Source of the DNA: Elusimicrobia bacterium CG03_land_8_20_14_0_80_50_18 | GTDB taxonomy: Bacteria; CG03 | DNA: 9,577 nt | Direction: 5' to 3' | Assembly: GCA_002780705.1 (NCBI GenBank) | Contig: PEUP01000075.1 | Location: 3,643 to 13,219 of the forward strand | Part shown: piece after piece, positions 1 to 4,804 of the stretch | Layout: each line of letters starts with the position of its first letter | Numbering within the stretch: the first letter of the stretch is position 1 | Translations under genes and position numbers: made by a program | The notes under the pieces: model-generated | The model's database searches: none | The model's input: only the letters and a program-made list of their open reading frames with translations | Told to the model about the DNA's origin: nothing

Positions 1-1531
1 AGAGCATATCTCCCCCGGAGGGGGCGAGCACAGTCACCGACGGAGCGGCGTTTGTCAGAGCCGAAGAGAAAGTTGAAAGCGGCGAGACATTGCCGGCGGC
101 ATCATGCGAGCGGACGGCAAAAAAATATTCCACCTCGTTCTGCAGTCCGGAAACCGTGATGTTTTCAAGATTGCCCGGCGCCTTCGGCGAAGGGCCGGCA
201 AGATAATTGACCGAAGAAAGCTCCGTCGAGCTGAAGCTGAAACTGGCGTAGAAAATATCATAGGCCGCGAGCTCATCAAAGGGCGGGTCGTCGGGACTCG
301 TCCAGGTCAATTTGATTTCGCCGTTGACGAAGCCCGTCATGGCGTCAAGATTCACTATTTGGGAAGGCTGTGATAAATCAACAAAAAAACTGAAAATATC
401 CGACCAGTCCGATTCATCGTTATAATCATCCTTGGCTTTCAGCCTCCAGAACCAGGTTCCCTGCGAGAGCCCCGACGAGAGCAAAGAGAGCGCGGCAATG
501 CCGCTGCTGTCTATGAGCGGCGAAACAAAAGAGCTGTTGTTGGCAAGCTGCAGACTGTAGCTGAGAAATTCGCTGTCGGGGTCATAGGCCTCGTCCCAGG
601 ACAAAGTCGGTGTGGTGTAATTGATATAAAAACCCTCCGGCGGCAAAACCGCAGGAGGGGGCTCCGGGAACGAGTTGCTGTTGATTGTGATAGAAGACAA
701 TATGGGGCTCTGCACCCCGTCAGGTGATGTTAATTCCGCTTTCCAGCGCACATATCTGTGCGAGACATAATTAGTGATATCATCCAGCCAGCCGTACCAC
801 AATATTGAGTTTGTTGAAAAACTGAACTCGTAATTGATTGTTCCTGAATTGAGCTCATGGCTTGCGGAATAGGACAGATATCTCGCTCGGCTTGTGCCGG
901 AATCATAGCCTTTGGATCTCCCGTAAGCGTGAGTTTGAAAATTCGTCCTGAAAAGAATATCCGGCACGCCGACGATAACGCCGGTTGAAAGAGACGGAAA
1001 ACCCTCCGCTCCCGCCGAAACGCAGGCGGAGCTGAGTTTGATATAGTCGTTCTCATAAGGGATAGGCATGGAAAACACCGCGCCGGAAGAAATAGCGACA
1101 GACACCCTGTAAAATGACGATGTGGAAAGCTGCACCGGCTCTATGTCAGCCCAGGCCCAGCCGGTGACGCCGGAGACAAGGGCCGTCGCCAGATTCATTC
1201 CGGCGTCCGACCAGAGATTGAGCGTATAGCTTTCACGATCGCTCGCGGGCAAATATCTGCCGAGGCCGATTATGGCCCCGGGCACGGCGACCCTGAATCG
1301 CCAGCCGGCTTCCCTGTTGACAAACAGTATCTGCGAAGAATCCTCACCTTCAAAAAGTTTGCTCCGCGCCGAGGGAAGACGGAGAACGGCGGCAGTCGTG
1401 TCCCAGTCAGCGTTTGTGCCTATGGAATCTTTATGGGCGGATGTTGTAAAATCCTCGCTCACCGTTGCCGCGTGAGCGGGACAACAGACGCCGGCGGCAA
1501 AACAGAAAAGGATAAGAATTTTTTTCATCAT
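1..1531 (-). CDS. Exported protein with DUF4082-like and fibronectin type III-like domains (3' end outside window)
   Basis: The frame stays open from the ATG at 1531 to base 1, giving 510 codons with no stop, so the protein is cut by the window edge. It starts MMKKILILFCFAAG and has a clear signal peptide with probable cleavage after PAHA (about residue 21), so it is exported. Residues about 70-170 resemble DUF4082: a GWRFRV strand, then LNLWSDAG, GWAWADI and FYRVSVA. Residues about 211-285 form another beta-rich unit with RYVRWKAEL. Two fibronectin type III-like domains follow at about 291-386 (TLSWDEAYDPDSE, GTWFWRLKAKDD) and 388-497 (IKLTWTSPDDPP, VEYFFAVRSHDAAGN). At the edge, VTVLAPSGGDML begins a further Ig-like unit. 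The second ATG, at 1528, is an equally possible start because GGGGA at 1534-1538 sits better before it. It is divergent from nikR and not obviously linked to the hydrogenase genes. Surface adhesion or polysaccharide binding is plausible but unproven. Confidence 0.85.
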   Translation of the reverse strand, partial: MMKKILILFCFAAGVCCPAHAATVSEDFTTSAHKDSIGTNADWDTTAAVLRLPSARSKLFEGEDSSQILFVNREAGWRFRVAVPGAIIGLGRYLPASDRESYTLNLWSDAGMNLATALVSGVTGWAWADIEPVQLSTSSFYRVSVAISSGAVFSMPIPYENDYIKLSSACVSAGAEGFPSLSTGVIVGVPDILFRTNFQTHAYGRSKGYDSGTSRARYLSYSASHELNSGTINYEFSFSTNSILWYGWLDDITNYVSHRYVRWKAELTSPDGVQSPILSSITINSNSFPEPPPAVLPPEGFYINYTTPTLSWDEAYDPDSEFLSYSLQLANNSSFVSPLIDSSGIAALSLLSSGLSQGTWFWRLKAKDDYNDESDWSDIFSFFVDLSQPSQIVNLDAMTGFVNGEIKLTWTSPDDPPFDELAAYDIFYASFSFSSTELSSVNYLAGPSPKAPGNLENITVSGLQNEVEYFFAVRSHDAAGNVSPLSTFSSALTNAAPSVTVLAPSGGDML

Positions 1532-1542
1532 ATTCCCCGCTT

Positions 1543-1572
1543 ATTTTAGCTTAAATCATGGCTTTATTACAA
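1543..1572 (-). promoter_or_regulatory. Candidate promoter of the exported FN3 protein gene
   Basis: Read on the minus strand, TTGTAA (1572-1567) and TAAAAT (1548-1543) are separated by 18 bases and lie just upstream of the ATG at 1531. They match the sigma-70 -35 and -10 boxes at four and five of six positions, from sequence only. The leader would be very short, with GGGGA directly before the tandem ATG codons. Confidence 0.35.
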
Positions 1573-1587
1573 ATTTTTTAGCAGCCG

Positions 1588-1623
1588 CAGGCCCCGCCAC
1601 AGGCCCCGCCACAGGCCCCGCCA
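1588..1623. repeat. Perfect 12-bp tandem repeat, three copies
   Basis: CAGGCCCCGCCA occurs three times head to tail (1588-1599, 1600-1611, 1612-1623), followed by a partial copy CAGGC that runs into the adjacent palindrome. It lies between the divergent FN3 gene and nikR. The copies are identical, which suggests recent expansion or slippage. Confidence 0.85.
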
Positions 1624-1625
1624 CA

Positions 1626-1680
1626 GGCGGACATTCTGCCTTGGCGCGCCTCCTTGGCAGACCGAGGCAGAACGTCCGCC
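1626..1680. repeat. Long GC-rich inverted repeat (hairpin)
   Basis: A 19-base arm at 1626-1644, beginning GGCGGAC, matches the reverse complement of 1662-1680 at 17 of 19 positions, around a 17-base centre. It directly follows the 12-bp tandem repeat. It lies between divergent genes, where no terminator is needed, so a REP-like or miniature repeat is the better reading. Confidence 0.75.
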
Positions 1681-1692
1681 GCTGAAATGTTG

Positions 1693-1725
1693 CATCCGCC
1701 GAGGCGGAGTCTGCCGTGGCGGATG
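1693..1725. repeat. Nested GC-rich palindromes
   Basis: CATCCGCC (1693-1700) pairs perfectly with GGCGGATG (1718-1725). Nested inside, TCCGCC-GA-GGCGGA (1695-1708) is itself a perfect hairpin and TCTGCC-GT-GGCGGA (1710-1723) a near-perfect one. It shares its TCTGCC and GGCGGA words with the 1626-1680 hairpin, so the two appear to be related units of one repeat cluster. Confidence 0.7.
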
Positions 1726-1744
1726 GCGAAGTCTGCGGCGGCGG

Positions 1745-1772
1745 TTGACACAAAACGGCTCAACTTTATATC
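1745..1772 (+). promoter_or_regulatory. Candidate nikR promoter giving a leaderless or near-leaderless transcript
   Basis: TTGACA (1745-1750) is followed after 16 bases by TATATC (1767-1772), a perfect -35 box and a 4/6 -10 box. The predicted transcription start, about 1779, falls on the nikR ATG at 1780. That ATG also has no Shine-Dalgarno sequence. TGACAC (1746-1751) and GTGTCA (1775-1780) form an inverted repeat around the promoter. The prediction rests on sequence alone. Confidence 0.35.
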
Positions 1773-1779
1773 ATGTGTC

Positions 1780-2190
1780 ATGCCCCTTAAAAGATTCGGA
1801 GTATCGCTTGAACAAGAACTTTTATCAAAGTTTGACCGTCACATCAAAAAACAAGATTATCCAACACGCTCGAAGGCGATTTCCGACCTTATAAGGAAAG
1901 ATCTGGTTAAAAACGAATGGGCCAAGGGAAAAACGGTGGTGGCGGCAATAAATCTTGTTTATGACCATCACAAAAAAGACCTCATCAGCAAACTTATTGA
2001 TATACAGCACGGCGCTCACGGACTCATTATTTCCTCGCAGCACATCCATCTGGATCACAATAACTGCTTTGAAATAATCATCCTGAAAGGCGCGCCTAAA
2101 AAAATAAAAAAACTCGCGGATAAGCTAAAATCCGTCAAGGGCGTCAAGCACTCGTCACTGACCGCCGCCACAACCGGCAAAGACATATAA
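1780..2190 (+). CDS. nikR: Nickel-responsive transcriptional regulator NikR
   Basis: A 136-aa protein of normal NikR length (E. coli NikR is 133 aa). Residues 1-45 form a ribbon-helix-helix DNA-binding domain (KRFGVSLEQELLSKFDRHI, then YPTRSKAISDLIRKDL). Residues about 52-130 form the ACT-like tetramerisation and metal-binding domain. The high-affinity nickel ligands are all present: H77 (IQHG), H88 and H90 (HIHLDHNNC) and C96, corresponding to E. coli H76, H87, H89 and C95. In the family, nickel binding switches on DNA binding and transcription of nickel genes is repressed. The reading frame is open upstream to 1654, but that extension would translate the GC-rich palindromes, whereas MPLKRFGVSL is a typical NikR N-terminus, so 1780 was chosen. 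A candidate operator lies 50 bases past its stop, before the next gene pair. Confidence 0.94.
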   Translation: MPLKRFGVSLEQELLSKFDRHIKKQDYPTRSKAISDLIRKDLVKNEWAKGKTVVAAINLVYDHHKKDLISKLIDIQHGAHGLIISSQHIHLDHNNCFEIIILKGAPKKIKKLADKLKSVKGVKHSSLTAATTGKDI

Positions 2191-2220
2191 TCGCATTTCC
2201 ACGCATTTCAAAATTACCTC

Positions 2221-2250
2221 TTGACAAATACTTTATTTAAGTGTTACCAT
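2221..2250 (+). promoter_or_regulatory. Promoter of the NikR-linked membrane gene pair
   Basis: A perfect -35 box TTGACA (2221-2226) is followed after 18 bases by TACCAT (2245-2250), a 4/6 match to the -10 box. The -10 box lies inside the left arm of the NikR-type operator, so a bound regulator would block RNA polymerase. Confidence 0.5.
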
Positions 2251-2267
2251 TTCGGCAAATGTGACAC
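2241..2267 (+). promoter_or_regulatory. NikR operator
   Basis: GTGTTAC (2241-2247) and GTGACAC (2261-2267) form an inverted repeat with one mismatch and a 13-base spacer. From memory of comparative genomics, the NikR signal outside enterobacteria is GTGTTAC, 13-14 bases, GTAACAC; this site differs from it at one base. It lies between nikR and the membrane pair and overlaps the -10 box, as expected for nickel-dependent repression. Confidence 0.75.
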
Positions 2268-2288
2268 GATTAGGGGGAGGTAAAAGCT

Positions 2289-2687
2289 ATGGCATGTTTT
2301 CTGGTACCTATGGGAGAGGCTATTGTAACAAGCGTTATTCAGAGGTCTGTGGAGAAGAAAGAAAAGAAAAGCGGCGAAGGAAATGCCGGTCAAACAGGAC
2401 TGAGATGGAGCCATAAACTGAGCTGGCTTAATAAGATGTTATGGGGCGGAGTTATACTACTGGCCCTGGAGCATGTATGGCATGGCGAAGTCACACCGTG
2501 GCCTCCTTTTTTGACAGCAATGAAAAACCCCGCCGACGTGGCTCCAATGCTTCATGAGATGGCGACGGTCGGTACAGCTATGGCCGTAACCGTAACAGCC
2601 GTCTGGGCGCTAATGGTTATAGCCGTTGAACTGATGATCCGGGGCATTCACAATGCAAAAATACGGATTGTCGAGGAGGTGGAATAA
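2289..2687 (+). CDS. Small membrane protein of unknown function, NikR-linked (first of pair)
   Basis: A 132-aa protein I cannot assign to a characterised family, although its MACFLVP start is reminiscent of unnamed conserved proteins. It has a short hydrophobic N-terminus (1-18), then a charged stretch (21-31), a probable membrane segment at about 48-64 that runs into EHVWHGEVTPW (61-71), and a second at about 92-114 (TAMAVTVTAVWALMVIAV). H62, H65, E67, H89 and E90 lie at or near the membrane boundaries and could bind a metal, which is inference. The start is well supported: GGGGGAGG at 2273-2280 lies 8 bases before the ATG. It overlaps the next gene by one base (TAATG), so the two are translationally coupled. 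The operator upstream suggests nickel control and a role in nickel transport, sensing or a nickel-enzyme pathway. It does not look like NikA-E, NikM/CbiM, HoxN or UreH. Confidence 0.85.
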   Translation: MACFLVPMGEAIVTSVIQRSVEKKEKKSGEGNAGQTGLRWSHKLSWLNKMLWGGVILLALEHVWHGEVTPWPPFLTAMKNPADVAPMLHEMATVGTAMAVTVTAVWALMVIAVELMIRGIHNAKIRIVEEVE

Positions 2688-2995
2688 TGTGGCTGATTAT
2701 GACCTCTCTGGCAGCGATAATCACAACCGCTATATGGTATATAAACGCTCCCAACGACAAATATAAGCTGGGGCTGTTAAGCCTTATATTTTGGGGTGCG
2801 ACAATCATGTGGTTCGTTGATGCGGTTATGGCCCATCTGATAGACGGCGAAGATTTTTTTGAAATAACTCCTGATGCCGCATTGCTGGGGCTTGCCGTAA
2901 TCATCCTTGCCCTCACAGTATGGGAGATCGCGCTGCTGCTCAGCGATCCCAAAAAGATTTTTAAAAACACACCAGGCCAATTCCAAAAATCTTAG
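2687..2995 (+). CDS. Small three-helix membrane protein of unknown function, NikR-linked (second of pair)
   Basis: A 102-aa protein with three predicted membrane segments: about 1-20 (MWLIMTSLAAIITTAIW), 27-50 (LGLLSLIFWGATIMWFVDAV) and 64-85 (AALLGLAVIILALTVWEIAL). No family is recognised. The loop after the second segment is rich in possible metal ligands (D45, H50, D53, E55, D56, E59), and E80 lies within the third segment. The ATG shares its A with the upstream TAA stop, and GAGGAGGTGG at 2673-2682 is a strong ribosome binding site, so the pair should be made in fixed proportion and may form one complex. With the NikR-type operator upstream, a two-subunit nickel-related membrane system is a reasonable hypothesis but not shown. 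The C-terminal tail after residue 87 is basic and soluble. Confidence 0.85.
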   Translation: MWLIMTSLAAIITTAIWYINAPNDKYKLGLLSLIFWGATIMWFVDAVMAHLIDGEDFFEITPDAALLGLAVIILALTVWEIALLLSDPKKIFKNTPGQFQKS

Positions 2996-3009
2996 GCAGC
3001 TCTGATAAA

Positions 3010-3046
3010 GACAGGCGGTTTTTTGTTTCATAAAAACCGGCATGTC
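3010..3046. other. Imperfect hairpin after the membrane pair, possible weak terminator
   Basis: GACA with a CGGTTTTT arm (3010-3024) can pair with AAAAACCG and TGTC (3032-3046), with internal mismatches or a bulge. It begins 14 bases after the stop of the second membrane gene. It has no U tract after the stem, so the intrinsic-terminator reading is weak, although the position is right. Confidence 0.3.
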
Positions 3047-3069
3047 CCCTTTTGAACAGTGCTGTGCTA

Positions 3070-3097
3070 TTGACAAGCGCGCGCATTAACATATAGT
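3070..3097 (+). promoter_or_regulatory. Strong sigma-70-type promoter for the hydG-led gene cluster
   Basis: TTGACA (3070-3075, perfect) and TATAGT (3092-3097, five of six) are 16 bases apart, the best promoter seen in the window. The spacer holds an alternating GCGCGCGC tract (3077-3084). The predicted start, near 3104, is followed by a palindrome GCGCG-GT-CGCGC (3110-3121), which could be an operator or leader hairpin. No NikR box is seen here, so nickel control of the maturases is not apparent. Confidence 0.55.
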
Positions 3098-3144
3098 CTG
3101 ATAATCAAAGCGCGGTCGCGCCCGCGAAAAAGGCAATTAAAAAA

Positions 3145-4620
3145 ATGATTTTAACCGAAGCACCTCTCCTGATGAAAAAAGCAATCAGCGGCAAGGGAAT
3201 AGAGCCGTTCCTGCAAAACGGCAATGATTTCATAAACGATTCCCTGATATGGGAGCTCATTGAAAAAAATAAAAACCCCGGCAAAAAAAGAGTGAGGGCA
3301 ATCATAGCCAAATCTCTTGAAATAAAACGACTGGAACCGGAGGAAACGGCGGCCCTCATAAATGTGACGGACAGAGATCTGCTGGATGAAATGAACAGAG
3401 CCGCTCTGGCGGTGAAGAAAAAAGTCTATGACAACAGGATCGTCACCTTCGCGCCGCTTTACCTCAGCAATCTCTGCGTCAACAACTGTCTTTACTGCGC
3501 GTTCAGAAAAAACAACCCTGACGAAAAAAGAAGACAGCTGACGCTCAAGGAAACGGAAGAAGAGGCAAAAGCCCTCGTCGCCACGGGCCACAAGCGTGTT
3601 ATCGTCGTTTACGGCGAGCATCCTTCGTCGGGAATTGATTATATGACCGATACGATAAACACGATATATTCAGTCAAGATCAGGCACGGCCAGATACGCC
3701 GCGTCAATGTGAACGCCGCTCCCATGACGGTCAAAGACCTGAAGAAACTCAAAAAAGCCGGCATCGGCACATACCAGGTGTTTCAGGAAACCTATCATCA
3801 CGAAACTTACGCGAAAATGCACCCTTCCGGGCCGAAATCCGATTACAGATGGCGCTTATATGCCCTGCACCGCGCGCAGAAAGCGGGAATTGACGATGTG
3901 GCCATAGGCGCTCTTTTCGGACTCTACGACTGGCGATTTGAGGTGATGGGACTTCTCTATCACACCATTGACCTTGAAAAACATTTTAACAATATCGGCC
4001 CGCACACAATCTCTTTTCCCCGTCTTGAACCGGCGTCGGGAAGCAATCTGTCCGAAACAAGCAATTACAGGGTGAGGGATGAGGATTTCCTGAAACTCAT
4101 AAGCATCATAAGGTTATCGGTGCCCTACACGGGAATGATAATCACGGCGAGAGAAACAGCGCGGATACGGAGAAAATCTCTTGAATTGGGAGTGACCCAA
4201 ACCGACGCATCCACCAAAATAGGTATAGGCGCTTACAGCGACAGGTACAGCAAACAGGAAGCTGAGAAACAGCAGTTCATGCTCGGCGACACAAGGAGTC
4301 TTGACGAGGTCATAGGCGAATTCGCCGGAATGGGATACATCGTCTCCTTCTGCACCGCCGGATACCGCTGCGGCAGAACCGGAGAATGTATAATGAACCT
4401 CCTGAAAAAAGGCGAGGAAAAATGGTTCTGCAAGATGAACGCCGTGCTCACATTCAGGGAGTGGCTTGATGATTACGCTTCTGCTTCCACAAAGAAAAAA
4501 GGCGAAATAATAATTGATAAGGAGATTAACGAAATAAAAACACAAAAACCGGAGCTGTTTAAAAAATTTATGGCTCAATATGTTAAGACAGTAAATGGCC
4601 ACAGAGATATCTATTTTTAA
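3145..4620 (+). CDS. hydG: HydG-type radical SAM tyrosine lyase with altered auxiliary-cluster motif
   Basis: A 491-aa protein, close to normal HydG length. HydG cleaves tyrosine to p-cresol, CO and cyanide and builds an Fe(CO)(CN) precursor of the [FeFe]-hydrogenase H-cluster. The radical-SAM cluster motif is intact: C111, C115, C118 (LCVNNCLYC). HydG-specific blocks are present: RRVNVN (185-190), GTYQVFQETYHHETY (208-222), MHPSGPKSDY (225-234), GPHTISFPRLEPA (285-297) and VPYTGMI (326-332). The C-terminal domain binds a second [4Fe-4S] cluster through CX2CX22C in typical HydG. Here the motif reads C403-T-A-G406, then C429, so the middle Cys is Gly, while extra cysteines occur at C409 and C415. 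The fold looks complete, so it is a divergent HydG rather than a broken one. ThiH was considered, but the HydG C-terminal domain excludes it. No clear Shine-Dalgarno precedes this ATG; M10 is an alternative start. Confidence 0.92.
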   Translation: MILTEAPLLMKKAISGKGIEPFLQNGNDFINDSLIWELIEKNKNPGKKRVRAIIAKSLEIKRLEPEETAALINVTDRDLLDEMNRAALAVKKKVYDNRIVTFAPLYLSNLCVNNCLYCAFRKNNPDEKRRQLTLKETEEEAKALVATGHKRVIVVYGEHPSSGIDYMTDTINTIYSVKIRHGQIRRVNVNAAPMTVKDLKKLKKAGIGTYQVFQETYHHETYAKMHPSGPKSDYRWRLYALHRAQKAGIDDVAIGALFGLYDWRFEVMGLLYHTIDLEKHFNNIGPHTISFPRLEPASGSNLSETSNYRVRDEDFLKLISIIRLSVPYTGMIITARETARIRRKSLELGVTQTDASTKIGIGAYSDRYSKQEAEKQQFMLGDTRSLDEVIGEFAGMGYIVSFCTAGYRCGRTGECIMNLLKKGEEKWFCKMNAVLTFREWLDDYASASTKKKGEIIIDKEINEIKTQKPELFKKFMAQYVKTVNGHRDIYF

Positions 4621-4624
4621 AAAA

Positions 4625-4652
4625 GCGAATAGCGAATGGTAAATGGCGAATA
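4625..4652 (+). repeat. Degenerate 7-bp tandem array (left end of the hydG-hydE spacer)
   Basis: Four consecutive heptamers GCGAATA, GCGAATG, GTAAATG and GCGAATA begin 4 bases after the hydG stop. They form the left boundary of the 184-base spacer. The complement of the right-end array is built on the similar word GTAAGTG. Confidence 0.75.
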
Positions 4653-4759
4653 AAAAAAAGAAAAGCGGAGAAAGTAAAGGGGAAAGTAAAAAATAAAAAT
4701 GAAAGTTAAAATTTCAAAATTGTGGAATTTTTCATCCATCGTCACTCGTTTTTTTGACT

Positions 4760-4780
4760 ACTTACCACTTACCACTTACT
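4760..4780 (-). repeat. 7-bp tandem array (right end of the hydG-hydE spacer)
   Basis: ACTTACC, ACTTACC, ACTTACT run head to tail. On the minus strand they read as GTAAGTG-type heptamers similar to those at 4639-4645, so the spacer is bounded by heptamer arrays in opposite orientation. Between the arrays the spacer is A+T-rich and shows no gene. Confidence 0.7.
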
Positions 4781-4804
4781 ACTCCCCACTGACTGCCTAC
4801 TAAA

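Noticed and set aside
104..373. Plus-strand open frame opposite the FN3 gene
   Set aside because: The minus-strand frame is open for 510 codons with a signal peptide and recognisable domains, so this is a shadow.
1588..1623. CRISPR or coding repeat
   Set aside because: The 12-bp copies touch each other with no spacers and lie upstream of both divergent start codons.
1654..1779. Upstream extension of the nikR reading frame by 42 codons
   Set aside because: It would translate the GC-rich palindromes, while residue 43 onward begins exactly like NikR proteins, and a promoter-like sequence lies within the extension.
3010..3046. Confident intrinsic terminator after the membrane pair
   Set aside because: The stem has mismatches and no U tract follows it; kept only as a low-confidence hairpin.
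3151..3621. Minus-strand open frame of 156 codons inside hydG
   Set aside because: It lies wholly within a well-supported HydG coding region on the other strand and shows no recognisable domain.
3145..4620. ThiH (thiamine tyrosine lyase) instead of HydG
   Set aside because: The protein has the HydG C-terminal domain (CTAGYRCGRTG, MNAVLTFREWL), which ThiH lacks, and it is next to hydE.
4621..4804. CRISPR array
   Set aside because: The repeats are 7-bp units in direct tandem without 25-40 bp repeats or unique spacers, and no cas genes are seen.
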